From IMG/VR virus record IMGVR_UViG_3300025413_000908, positions 1-27,634 of that record: a stretch of DNA of 27,634 bases; one strand, 5' to 3'. The stretch is from a virus. This document shows positions 17,606-24,797 of the stretch, one piece after another (position 1 is the stretch's first letter; the number at the start of each line of letters is the position of its first letter). The position numbers and the translations under genes are program-made. The notes under the pieces were generated by a model. It worked only from the letters and a program-made list of their open reading frames with translations. It was not told where the DNA came from and did no database searches.

Positions 17606-20191
17606 ATGTTAAATGTTTGGACACAACCTAGCGGGTATTCATTTGGAACTCTGCAAGAACAGCAATCTGTTACGTTGGCATTACCAGTATCAAACAGCAG
17701 AGGTATTACTTTTACAATTATATCAGGAAATTTGCCCGATGGCATATTTTTAATAGGCAGTAATCTTACAGGTGCACCACTAGCAGTAGCTAATCAAACA
17801 ACTTATACATTCTGTATAAGAGCATCCGATGGTATTAGTATATCCGATAGAACATTTACAATCAGTGTTTACGGTTATAATCCTCCGACATTTATAACTC
17901 CTGCAGGATCATTGCCCTTAGGGCCAAGTAAACAATTTTATACACCAGATCAAACTTATATCAATTATCAAATAGAAGTTTCCGATTTAAATGTTGCTTC
18001 AGGTGCAACTCTAACATTTTATATTGCCGACGGTGACGGCATTCTTCCGCCAGGATTATCTTTAAATTCTTCAGGTCTCATTAGTGGTTACATCGAACCT
18101 TCTCCTCAGATTACCGTCAATGACGGTGTTGGAAATTTCGACGAACAGGGTTATGACAAGGGAGTATTTGATTTTGGTTTAAGATCGACTAATGGTTTTG
18201 ACAGCTACCAATACGACGATGTAATTTTTGATTATTTTACACCTTCAGTAGTCACACAAACATTAAGTTTAAATTATCAATTTAAAGTCACAGTAACTGA
18301 TGGTACTAATTATAGTCAAAGAATTTTTAAAATATTTGTTACCGGAACTGATGAATTTAGAGCAGATAGTATTACACTAGACGGTCAAGCTGACGAATTC
18401 ACAGCCGATTCAACATATTTGAGACGTCCAGTGTGGTTAACTGATAGTAATTTAGGAATATTTAGATCAAATAACTATATAACAATTCCTGTTGCATTAT
18501 ATGACAATAGAAACGTAGAATTCAGATTAGAGACCACAAATGAAGAAGTATATGCTGTTGCATATCAAATGTTAATAACTGATAATATTTTAGGTAGTAC
18601 GTCTGTTACTGTTCAAGATTTATCAAGTATTCCAGTAATAGGACAATTTTTTACATTAGATAATTATATAAATTCTGCTGATAATACTATCTATACAATA
18701 ACAGGAGTAACACAATTAACTCCTACTCGTTATAGATTAGCACTGTCAAGTGCATTATTAATTTCTATTCCTAATAATACTTATTTTTATATAGGAAGTT
18801 TAAGTAAACTACCATTAGGTTTAAATTTTGATCCTGTATCAGGTGATCTCTACGGACTAGTACCTTATCAACCAAGTGTTACTAAAAATTATAAATTTAC
18901 TATTACAGCCAGTAGACCTGGCGATAATAATAGTGAAGTTATATCTGCTAGTAGAGTATTTAATATTACAATATTAGGAAGTATTAACAGTGTTATAACC
19001 TGGAGCTCTCCTAGTAATTTAGGATCTATACCAGCCGATTATATATGTACATTGAATCTATTGGCTACTACTAGTGTACCAGATGCCATTGTTACGTATA
19101 ATTTAACGGCAGGATCTTTACCACCAGGACTTAAATTGAACGGCGATGGCGAGATTTTAGGAATTCCAAATCAGTTTGATGATCTAGTAAATAATTTGCC
19201 AGGGTTGTTAACCATTGACAGATCACAAACTACATTCGATGCTGGTAAGACAACTTACGATAGAACATATACATTTACTGTTGAAGCAGCCGATCAATAT
19301 GCCTATAGTGCAATTGATAAAACATTTACTCTAACTATCACTACTCCGAATACTACAATTTACAATAATATTACAGCAAGACCATTTTTGATCCCTGCCC
19401 AAAGAGCATTGTTTAGCAGTTTTATAAACAACAGTACAGTATTCACGCCATCCAGCATTTATAGACCAGAAGATCCAAATTTTGGAGTACAAACTAATTT
19501 ATCTATATTAATATACGCAGGAATACAAAATTTATATGCTTCTGCATATGTTAGTGCTATGACGTTAAACAATAAAAAGAAACGTTTTCAATTTGGAAGC
19601 ATCGAGAAAGCTGTGGCATTTGATCCTATATCTAATGTTCCAGTCTACGAAGTAGTTTACATACAAATGCTAGATCCTATGGAGCCAAATGGAAAACATT
19701 TACCCTTATCTATTAAAACTAGTAGTAATGCTCCTGAAACAATTACTGTAGATAATAGTTTAAATTTTTACAAAAACGATTTAACTACACTTACTTTAGA
19801 TGCGCCCGATAGTAGAAGAAATGATTACAATATTACTGTAGATAGTACAGGGTACGAAGCTAGTAATCCAAATACAGATACATATTTTCCTAGTAGTATT
19901 TCTAATTGGCAAAAGAGACTAAGCAATGCCGGAGCAACAGAGCGTAATTATTTGCCTCTATGGATGAGAAGTATACAATCCGGACAAAAAGCCCAATTAG
20001 GGTATGTACTAGCTATTCCATTGTGTTTTTGTAAACCAGGAACAGCAGACAAAATTATAACAAATATCAAATTTAATGGGTTTAATTTTAGCCAATTAGA
20101 CTATACTGTAGACAGATTCACATTGACTTCTCTGTCAGGGTACAGCAACGATAAATATCTAATATTCAAAGACAATAGGATAACCGTATGA
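17606..20191 (+). CDS. Ig-like (He_PIG) domain virion structural protein (861 aa)
   Basis: Four copies of the putative-Ig/He_PIG core phrase are visible: LPDGIFLIGSNLTGAP (about residue 41), LPPGLSLNSSGLISG (about 148), LPLGLNFDPVSGDLYG (about 402) and LPPGLKLNGDGEILGIP (about 506). Each is followed by a beta strand with a YTFTV-like ending (YTFCIRASD, YKFTITASR, YTFTVEAAD), as in cadherin/Ig-type folds. Residues from about 600 to the end form a distinct domain without these repeats (NYLPLWMRSIQ, then LGYVLAIPLCFCKPG) that I associate with marine T4-like phage structural proteins. Ig-like domains on phage virions often help the particle stick to surfaces or carbohydrates. The start follows the previous stop by one base and the end overlaps the next start (ATGA), so the genes are one translation unit. 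The structural role is inferred. Confidence 0.75.
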   Translation: MLNVWTQPSGYSFGTLQEQQSVTLALPVSNSRGITFTIISGNLPDGIFLIGSNLTGAPLAVANQTTYTFCIRASDGISISDRTFTISVYGYNPPTFITPAGSLPLGPSKQFYTPDQTYINYQIEVSDLNVASGATLTFYIADGDGILPPGLSLNSSGLISGYIEPSPQITVNDGVGNFDEQGYDKGVFDFGLRSTNGFDSYQYDDVIFDYFTPSVVTQTLSLNYQFKVTVTDGTNYSQRIFKIFVTGTDEFRADSITLDGQADEFTADSTYLRRPVWLTDSNLGIFRSNNYITIPVALYDNRNVEFRLETTNEEVYAVAYQMLITDNILGSTSVTVQDLSSIPVIGQFFTLDNYINSADNTIYTITGVTQLTPTRYRLALSSALLISIPNNTYFYIGSLSKLPLGLNFDPVSGDLYGLVPYQPSVTKNYKFTITASRPGDNNSEVISASRVFNITILGSINSVITWSSPSNLGSIPADYICTLNLLATTSVPDAIVTYNLTAGSLPPGLKLNGDGEILGIPNQFDDLVNNLPGLLTIDRSQTTFDAGKTTYDRTYTFTVEAADQYAYSAIDKTFTLTITTPNTTIYNNITARPFLIPAQRALFSSFINNSTVFTPSSIYRPEDPNFGVQTNLSILIYAGIQNLYASAYVSAMTLNNKKKRFQFGSIEKAVAFDPISNVPVYEVVYIQMLDPMEPNGKHLPLSIKTSSNAPETITVDNSLNFYKNDLTTLTLDAPDSRRNDYNITVDSTGYEASNPNTDTYFPSSISNWQKRLSNAGATERNYLPLWMRSIQSGQKAQLGYVLAIPLCFCKPGTADKIITNIKFNGFNFSQLDYTVDRFTLTSLSGYSNDKYLIFKDNRITV

Positions 20192-20805
20192 CCAGCGCAA
20201 TAATTACATCAACAATTAATACTGCTTACCCAGTAGCAGGACAGGATAATAATAGTCAAGGATTTCGTGACAATTTCACAGCTATTAAAACTGGATTAGC
20301 CGAAGCGGCTACTGAAATTTCAGCTTTGCAGGCAAATGGTATCAATGTTACATCTGCTACAAATTCTTTACAAGGATCAACATTAACTAACGGTTCCTAC
20401 AGTCAATTTTATCCTCAAGCAGATAATTTAGGAACTATCGGCACTTCAACTACTATCGATTTAAATAACGGGTCAGTTCAATACGGAACTATCAATACAT
20501 CTGGACTTACGCTAACTTTTGCAAATTGGCCAACAACTGGGTTTGGTACTATAAAACTTATTCTTAAATTTACACAAGCTGCGACAACAACAACTACACT
20601 TAGTACTACTAATTCAGGAAAACTAGTAGTAGATAGTTCATGGTCCGGCAGTGTGTTTACCCAATCGGGTGGTGTTGGTTCAAATGTACAAATTGTGTAT
20701 CCTTATCCAGGTACTAATAATATGTATGTAATTGATGCATTTAGTTATGATGCAGGTAGCCACGTATATTTAAAAGTATCTGGAACTTATTCGAGTAGTA
20801 TATAA
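20188..20805 (+). CDS. Fibre-family protein with variant N-terminal motif (205 aa)
   Basis: The N-terminus (INTAYPVAGQDNNSQGFRDN, then FTAIKTGLAEAATEI) is a variant of the 'GNDGTGD..R..F..NF' motif, here with a longer helix that looks like a short coiled coil. The rest is beta-rich and Thr/Ser/Gly-rich (NLGTIGTSTTIDLNNGSVQY and LILKFTQAATTTTTLST) and ends in a strand pair (NMYVIDAFSYDAGSHVYLKV). The same start phrase is found in marine T4-like phage proteins, annotated usually as hypothetical or structural. The ATG overlaps the previous stop and the TAA shares a base with the next ATG, so it belongs to the structural operon. It is probably a small fibre or whisker; the precise virion part is unknown. 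Confidence 0.7.
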   Translation: MTSAIITSTINTAYPVAGQDNNSQGFRDNFTAIKTGLAEAATEISALQANGINVTSATNSLQGSTLTNGSYSQFYPQADNLGTIGTSTTIDLNNGSVQYGTINTSGLTLTFANWPTTGFGTIKLILKFTQAATTTTTLSTTNSGKLVVDSSWSGSVFTQSGGVGSNVQIVYPYPGTNNMYVIDAFSYDAGSHVYLKVSGTYSSSI

Positions 20806-21035
20806 TGCATCCATTAGCCGGCAGTTTTGCAGAACTTAAAGATAGTGAAATCGAAGCTAAGGTTGCAGATCTCACTAACAAATATTTTATGACTTATAAT
20901 ACCGATGTCAAAACTCAAATTGGCATGTTGTTAGAGTCGTACAAAGAAGAACTTAGTACCCGTCGCAGATTGGCATTGGAAAAATTAATGAAATCGAGTG
21001 AGAAAAACATTGACAAATTAATTAAAGTCAATTAA
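20805..21035 (+). CDS. Small conserved helical phage protein (76 aa), unknown function
   Basis: This protein is 76 residues long and starts at an ATG that overlaps the previous stop (TAATG). It is mostly charged and helical: HPLAGSFAELKDSEIEAKVA, then a second helix with QIGMLLESYKEELSTRRRLA and a basic end (EKNIDKLIKVN). No enzyme motif, membrane segment or signal peptide is present. The HPLAG...LKDSEIE start looks familiar from marine T4-like phages, where it is uncharacterised. It could be a small scaffold, chaperone or adaptor, but nothing in the sequence decides this. It marks the end of the structural block and precedes the PolIII-alpha-like gene by ten bases. Confidence 0.65.
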   Translation: MHPLAGSFAELKDSEIEAKVADLTNKYFMTYNTDVKTQIGMLLESYKEELSTRRRLALEKLMKSSEKNIDKLIKVN

Positions 21036-21045
21036 AATATAGGCT

Positions 21046-21555
21046 ATGCGCCTAGATAAATTCGGTAATCCTATTTTTAATACACAAGATATATTTAAAT
21101 TCCTGTATCAAGGAAAGCTAACCAACCTCAAGGATCTTACGGTAGATTATACCGAAGAGATTAATGAGTTGGAGCAAGTTGCGGGTTTTACATTTCGAAG
21201 ATTCAACGAACAATTAGAATCAATTGACATCACAGATTTCGATAGTGCATTGCAAAGCGATTGGTTTATGCCTAACGAATACAGAGATTTTGATGTAGAA
21301 GATTGGTGTATTAAAAAATGTACAACCAAAGAACAAATTGCCAGAGTAACAGCTGAAATGGCTGCTTATAAAGATCGCGGAATGATTCCATTATTGCAAT
21401 GGACTAAACATTTTGTAGATACTTGCAATGAAAATGGTATTGTTTGGGGAGTCGGTCGTGGATCGAGCGTAGCTAGCTTTGTACTATATTTGTTAGGCGT
21501 ACATCAAATAGATTCGGTCAAATATAATTTAGACTGGCAGGAATTTTTGAGATAA
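21046..21555 (+). CDS. DnaE (PolIII alpha)-like fragment protein lacking the catalytic Asp motif (169 aa)
   Basis: This 169-residue protein ends with GIVWGVGRGSSVASFVLYLL, then HQIDSVKYNLDWQEFLR. That closely matches the palm motif of bacterial C-family DNA polymerase III alpha (GPGRGSGAGS, then DPL.F.LLFERFLN), which helps bind the incoming nucleotide triphosphate. In true DnaE the catalytic PDFDID aspartates follow immediately, but here the gene stops exactly before them. The N-terminal part (RLDKFGNPIFNTQDIFKFLY, helices with KDRGMIPLLQWTKHFVDTC) is not a PHP nuclease, as no His/Asp metal cluster is visible. It cannot be a polymerase by itself. Similar truncated DnaE-like proteins occur, to my knowledge, in marine T4-like phages with unknown role. 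It may bind nucleotides or DNA, or interfere with host PolIII; both are inference. Confidence 0.72.
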   Translation: MRLDKFGNPIFNTQDIFKFLYQGKLTNLKDLTVDYTEEINELEQVAGFTFRRFNEQLESIDITDFDSALQSDWFMPNEYRDFDVEDWCIKKCTTKEQIARVTAEMAAYKDRGMIPLLQWTKHFVDTCNENGIVWGVGRGSSVASFVLYLLGVHQIDSVKYNLDWQEFLR

Positions 21556-21582
21556 GTAGTAGTATAATTCAAGGAGAATTAA

Positions 21583-21861
21583 ATGGGACAAACTTACAAA
21601 ACAGCTCGTGGCAAAGTAATTGACATGGGCAAAATGGTTAATCAAAATGAATTAACCCCAGCTGTAGGTAACGCTAAAGTTAATGCTCGTGGTGATAAAC
21701 TAGGGCCAGGTGGTAAAATTATTCAACGTAGAGAGGAAATCGTTTCACAAAATATTAGTCCGATTCCTAATCAAAATAATGTTCCTGCTGCACAGCCTGC
21801 ACCCGTATCGGTGTCTGTTAAAAAAGATATTGCATCAATGGATCCGGAAGGAAACGAGTAA
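21583..21861 (+). CDS. Conserved small phage protein (MGQTYKTARGKVIDMGKM family), unknown function
   Basis: This 92-residue protein is preceded by a strong AAGGAG ribosome-binding site (21571-21576). The N-terminal half (TYKTARGKVIDMGKMVNQNE, then VNARGDKLGPGGKI) is well structured in sequence terms and familiar from marine T4-like phages. The C-terminal half is Gln/Asn/Pro/Ala-rich and probably disordered (NISPIPNQNNVPAAQPAPV). There is no signal peptide or enzyme motif. The last base of its TAA is the first base of the ATG of the co-chaperonin gene, so the two are translationally coupled. Since that neighbour is a folding factor for capsid protein in T4, a link to head assembly is possible but unsupported by any motif. 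Confidence 0.7.
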   Translation: MGQTYKTARGKVIDMGKMVNQNELTPAVGNAKVNARGDKLGPGGKIIQRREEIVSQNISPIPNQNNVPAAQPAPVSVSVKKDIASMDPEGNE

Positions 21862-22298
21862 TGGCAGAATCAAAAGGTATAGGACACGAGGGTATTAAAC
21901 CTAAAGTATACGGAAAACTTATCCCTATACGCGACAACGTTCTTGTTACTGATATGGAATTTGGCGAACGAAAACTTGGTATGTTTGTACTACCAAGTGA
22001 TGATGGTAAAAGCGAAGGAGTTCGCCATCGGTGGGCACGAGTTTGGGCTGTTGGTCCAAAACAAAAAGATGTTAAAGTCGGTGAATGGATTCTGTTAGAG
22101 CACGGCCGATGGACTCGTGGTGTCACGGTGGTAGAAGATGATGGCAATGAAATTACGATCCGTCGAGCAGATATTAAAGCAATTTTGATGGTTAGCGATG
22201 ACAAACCAGATGAAAAATATATGAATACCTATGGCGGACATTCAAAAATACAGCATCAAGAATGGGATCCTGCGCAATTTGCCGGGCCGCAATTTTAA
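21861..22298 (+). CDS. GroES/gp31-like co-chaperonin
   Basis: This 145-residue protein has the GroES-type beta-barrel pattern: YGKLIPIRDNVLVTDMEFGE at the start (the position of the 'R.L.DRV.V' strand), a mobile-loop-like stretch (GERKLGMFVLPSDDGKSEG), then ARVWAVGPKQKDVKVGEWIL and EHGRWTRGV, ending with ITIRRADIKAILMV (like the last GroES strand). In T4 the counterpart gp31 caps host GroEL so that the major capsid protein can fold. At 145 residues it is longer than GroES (about 97) and gp31 (111); the extra part is a C-terminal tail after ILMV rich in Asp/Tyr/Gly/His. The mobile loop reads GMFVLPS instead of GGIVL. A terminator follows the gene. The family call is good; the GroEL partner is inferred. 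Confidence 0.8.
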   Translation: MAESKGIGHEGIKPKVYGKLIPIRDNVLVTDMEFGERKLGMFVLPSDDGKSEGVRHRWARVWAVGPKQKDVKVGEWILLEHGRWTRGVTVVEDDGNEITIRRADIKAILMVSDDKPDEKYMNTYGGHSKIQHQEWDPAQFAGPQF

Positions 22299-22319
22299 AA
22301 TTAATTTTACCAAACAATT

Positions 22320-22346
22320 ACAGGACTATTGACTAGTCCTGTTTTT
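22320..22346 (+). terminator. Rho-independent terminator after the co-chaperonin gene
   Basis: A perfect nine-base stem (ACAGGACTA with TAGTCCTGT) and a five-base loop (TTGAC) are followed by a run of Ts. It ends the upstream operon 22 bases after the stop of the co-chaperonin gene. Its loop and 3' arm also contain the -35 element of the next promoter. Confidence 0.85.
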
Positions 22347-22357
22347 ATCTGTATAAT
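22329..22357 (+). promoter_or_regulatory. Near-consensus sigma70 promoter for the clamp-loader gene
   Basis: TTGACT (22329-22334) and TATAAT (22352-22357) are separated by exactly 17 bases. Only one base departs from the sigma70 consensus. The expected start, near 22364, lies before the AAGGA ribosome-binding site (22368-22372) and the ATG at 22378. This indicates early transcription by unmodified host polymerase. Confidence 0.8.
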
Positions 22358-22377
22358 AAAGAAAACTAAGGAATTCT

Positions 22378-23292
22378 ATGAAAGAACTGTGGGTAGAAAA
22401 ATATCGTCCTAAGACAGTGGATGGTTATGTATTTCGCGATGCTCATCAACGGGCACAAGTACAAACATGGATTAAAGAAAAATCAATTCCGCATTTACTA
22501 TTCAGCGGTAGTGCTGGCATCGGAAAAACTACTTTAGCTAAAGTGCTGTTTCATGAACTAGAAGTAAATGATTTAGATATATTAGAAATTAACGCAAGTC
22601 GTACAAATAGTGTAGATGATGTTAGAGATAAAATTGTAAATTTTGTACAAATGATTCCGTTTGGCGATTTCAAAGTAGTTTTGTTAGATGAGGCAGATTA
22701 TTTGAGTCCTAATGCACAAGGCGCACTTCGCGGAGTTATGGAGGAATATCATACTACAGCAAGGTTTGTGCTAACTTGTAACTATCCTAATAAAATTATT
22801 CCTGCTATCCATAGTAGATGTCAAGGATTTCATGTAGCTAAAACTGATCAAACTGAGTTTACTGCAAGAGCAGCCGAGATTCTTATTTCAGAAAATATTC
22901 AATTTGAAATCGATACATTAGATAGTTTTGTCAAAGCAACATACCCAGATCTAAGAAAATGTATCAACACTATACAAATGAATTCCAGCGAAGGTATTCT
23001 GAATGCTCCGCAAGTAGGTGATACCAATGAAGCCGATTATAAATTTAAAATGGTTGAATTGTTTAAAGCTGGTAAGATCAGTGATGCACGTAAACTACTA
23101 TGCAGTCAAGCTCGTCCAGAAGAAATGGACGAAATATACCGCTGGTTATACGACAATGTTGAAATTTTTGGCGACGAAGCAAATCAAAATAAAGCTATTT
23201 TAATCATCAAACAAGGGTTAGTAGATCATACACTAGTTATTGATCCAGAAATTAATTTGTCTGCAACATTGATTAGATTAGGAAACTTATAA
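22378..23292 (+). CDS. 44: Sliding-clamp loader large subunit, T4 gp44-type AAA+ ATPase
   Basis: This 304-residue protein is an RFC-like AAA+ ATPase. It starts with LWVEKYRPKTVDGYV, the RFC-box signature. Walker A is GSAGIGKTT (44-52), Walker B is VVLLDEADYL (100-109), sensor 1 is TCNYPNKI (133-140), and the SRC arginine-finger motif is at 146-148. All ATPase parts are intact and the length fits T4 gp44 (319 residues). In T4, four gp44 subunits and one gp62 load the gp45 clamp on primed DNA. The gp62 and gp45 genes are not in this window. The gene stands alone between a terminator/promoter pair upstream and a symmetrical terminator downstream, so it is its own early transcription unit. The ribosome-binding site AAGGA supports the start. 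Confidence 0.93.
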   Translation: MKELWVEKYRPKTVDGYVFRDAHQRAQVQTWIKEKSIPHLLFSGSAGIGKTTLAKVLFHELEVNDLDILEINASRTNSVDDVRDKIVNFVQMIPFGDFKVVLLDEADYLSPNAQGALRGVMEEYHTTARFVLTCNYPNKIIPAIHSRCQGFHVAKTDQTEFTARAAEILISENIQFEIDTLDSFVKATYPDLRKCINTIQMNSSEGILNAPQVGDTNEADYKFKMVELFKAGKISDARKLLCSQARPEEMDEIYRWLYDNVEIFGDEANQNKAILIIKQGLVDHTLVIDPEINLSATLIRLGNL

Positions 23293-23317
23293 AAAAAGGC
23301 CCTGCAGGGCCTTTTTT
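23292..23317. terminator. Bidirectional terminator between the clamp loader and phoH
   Basis: An inverted repeat with arms AAAAAAGGCCC and GGGCCTTTTTT flanks a four-base loop (TGCA). It is symmetrical, so it gives a GC-rich hairpin followed by a U-run on both strands. It begins at the last base of the clamp-loader stop and lies 25 bases from the convergent phoH stop, serving both genes. Confidence 0.9.
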
Positions 23318-23342
23318 AATGACTATCTAAAGTATTGCTACT

Positions 23343-24062
23343 TTATTCTCCATAAACCGCTAACACCTCCTTCACGGCATTATGGCGTTCGATGTCACGA
23401 GCATCGAATCGAACGATATCGATGTGCTCTAAATATTCTTTTGATTCTAACAGATTACAAAAATCAATCAGACCATTATCGCTCAATCGGTCTGCTTGTG
23501 CCAAGTCTCCTGTCACTACCATCTTAGACCCTTCTCCTAAACGGGTCAGTAGCATTTTCATTTGATTTACTGTGGCATTTTGCATTTCATCTGCTATAAT
23601 GTATGCGTTCTTAAATGTGCGTCCACGCATATACGCTAATGGGCTTATTTCGATAACACCTTCCTCTAACATTTTTTCAATATCCTTTTTTTGATAATAC
23701 TCGGATAAGACGTCAAATATAGGACGAGTCCATGGTGCCATTTTTTCGTTTAATGTACCTGGTAAAAATCCTAAATCTTCGTCGACTGAGACGGCGGGTC
23801 TTGTCACAACGATTTTTTCAACTAGACCTTCCTGAAACAATTTAATTCCGTATTGTACAGCCAACATGGTTTTACCCGTGCCAGCAGGACCAATAGCAAG
23901 TACTATGCTAGTGTGCTCCGCATACAATTTTGAGAGGTAGAGTTTCTGATTAGCATTACGTGCATTAATACTCACACGTTGCTTTTTTGCCGGAAGATAC
24001 GGCTGGAAATCAATTATGTTAACTTCTGATGTAAAACGCTTTTTCACTCGTTGTTTACTCAT
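23343..24062 (-). CDS. phoH: PhoH-like ATPase
   Basis: This 239-residue protein is a PhoH-family P-loop ATPase. Walker A is GPAGTGKT (58-65), followed by IVVTRPAVSVDEDLGFLPG (84-102), a PhoH signature, then SPLAYMRGRTFKNAYIIADE (140-159, including Walker B), the QNAT motif and VTGDLAQAD (183-191). The N-terminal 40 residues are basic. The family is linked to the phosphate-starvation regulon in E. coli and to RNA metabolism; it is common in marine phages, where its true role is unsettled. All visible ATPase motifs are intact and the length is normal for phage PhoH. It is a single gene, convergent with the clamp loader and divergent from the next block, with a structured leader of about 70 bases upstream. 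The family call is certain; the biological role is not. Confidence 0.95.
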   Translation of the reverse strand: MSKQRVKKRFTSEVNIIDFQPYLPAKKQRVSINARNANQKLYLSKLYAEHTSIVLAIGPAGTGKTMLAVQYGIKLFQEGLVEKIVVTRPAVSVDEDLGFLPGTLNEKMAPWTRPIFDVLSEYYQKKDIEKMLEEGVIEISPLAYMRGRTFKNAYIIADEMQNATVNQMKMLLTRLGEGSKMVVTGDLAQADRLSDNGLIDFCNLLESKEYLEHIDIVRFDARDIERHNAVKEVLAVYGE

Positions 24063-24097
24063 TAAAGTTGCTCCTACTTTTATGAAAAAGTAAGACT

Positions 24098-24134
24098 TGT
24101 AGTGACCGCCTATGATAACTACAGAGGTCCTACA
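24098..24134 (-). promoter_or_regulatory. Possible structured 5' leader of phoH (two alternative stems)
   Basis: TGTAGTGACC (24098-24107) can pair with GGTCCTACA (24126-24134) as nine base pairs with one bulged base. Alternatively, TGTAGT (24098-24103) pairs with ACTACA (24118-24123). The two stems share the 24098 arm and exclude each other. If phoH starts from the box at 24139-24146, the hairpin sits at the very 5' end of the mRNA. No known riboswitch class is recognised. Confidence 0.35.
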
Positions 24135-24138
24135 CTAT

Positions 24139-24146
24139 TATTTAAC
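24139..24146 (-). promoter_or_regulatory. Candidate late-type promoter box (GTTAAATA) for phoH
   Basis: The minus strand reads GTTAAATA, six of eight bases matching the T4 late consensus. The predicted start is near 24133, leaving a leader of about 70 bases before the phoH ATG. No convincing sigma70 promoter was seen in this AT-rich gap, but one cannot be excluded. Confidence 0.3.
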
Positions 24147-24189
24147 GAATATATAGAATAATAAAGTGATATGTTATGATTTCAAACCA

Positions 24190-24197
24190 GCTAAATA
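24190..24197 (+). promoter_or_regulatory. Candidate late promoter box (GCTAAATA) for the 24226 operon
   Basis: GCTAAATA is identical to the box at 722-729. The predicted start, near 24203, gives a leader of about 23 bases with a weak GGAAA ribosome-binding site before the ATG at 24226. It could drive the following structural/lysis gene run. Confidence 0.4.
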
Positions 24198-24225
24198 AGT
24201 ACAGAAGCTTCTGGAAACCACAATT

Positions 24226-24795
24226 ATGTACCACGATATTTTAGATGTTATTAAAAACATAGAAGAGTTATATGAAAATAACAGCAGTCTCGCTGTTTTA
24301 AAAGATTTTGAAAGAGTTCTAGAAGAGACCGATGTTTATGTATACGAAAATTGGGAAGAAGGCGAATTAGCGTATGGTCCTAAAGTAGATCGTCATTGGA
24401 TTACAGCAGGATTCATGTGGGAAGCTAGTAAAATGCCTAACCCGATAGCTGGAAAAAGACTAACAGAATTAGGTTGCAAAGTTACCTACCAGAAAAGCCA
24501 TTTAATAGAACCACGTAAAATACGTACTCCCGAGGATATTCGTCCTAATACTAAAAAAGGAAAATTAGATCGCAAGCCTATTTGGATTGTAGAAATTACA
24601 ATGCCAAAGAAAGTAGCTTTTGATATCTACAAAGGCTATATGGAAAAAATGAAGCACGATTATAAAGATCAATCAGCTACACTAACTGACTCAGCTACAC
24701 CTCCTGGAGGACCAGCACAACCACAAGCGCCGGCGGCGCCAGCAGCTCCAGCAGCAGCTCCAGCAGCTCCAGCAGCTCCAGCAGGAGGAGCATAA
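24226..24795 (+). CDS. Conserved T4-like phage protein with Ala/Pro tail (189 aa), function unknown
   Basis: This 189-residue protein starts with MYHDILDVIKNIEELYENNS, an amphipathic helix, then FERVLEETDVYVYENWEEGE and a beta-rich middle (RHWITAGFMWEASKMPNPIA, WIVEITMPKK). The final 35 residues are a low-complexity Ala/Pro/Gly linker encoded by nine-base repeats. No signal peptide, membrane segment or catalytic motif is visible. I recall homologues (ENW..GE...GP, MW..KMP.P.GAKRL) in marine T4-like phages, annotated only as hypothetical or virion-associated. It is two bases ahead of the next gene, whose ribosome-binding site lies inside the tail codons, so the two products are made together and may work together. 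A structural role is inferred from neighbours only. Confidence 0.68.
   Translation: MYHDILDVIKNIEELYENNSSLAVLKDFERVLEETDVYVYENWEEGELAYGPKVDRHWITAGFMWEASKMPNPIAGKRLTELGCKVTYQKSHLIEPRKIRTPEDIRPNTKKGKLDRKPIWIVEITMPKKVAFDIYKGYMEKMKHDYKDQSATLTDSATPPGGPAQPQAPAAPAAPAAAPAAPAAPAGGA
24739..24784 (+). repeat. Nine-base tandem repeat encoding the Ala/Pro linker
   Basis: The unit CCAGCAGCT is repeated about five times, with one extra GCA triplet, inside the 189-aa gene. It encodes APAAPAAAPAAPAAP. In-frame repeats of this kind change length easily by slippage without breaking the frame. The GGAGGAGC ribosome-binding site of the next gene lies directly after. Confidence 0.8.
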
Positions 24796-24797
24796 GC

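Noticed and set aside
21563-21568. Perfect TATAAT as a promoter for the gene at 21583
   Set aside because: No -35 element is visible at suitable spacing, and a start about seven bases downstream would remove the gene's ribosome-binding site.
21540-21582. Programmed frameshift joining the DnaE-like fragment to a downstream catalytic part
   Set aside because: No slippery sequence is seen and the DNA after the stop encodes a different, well-started gene with no PDFD motif.
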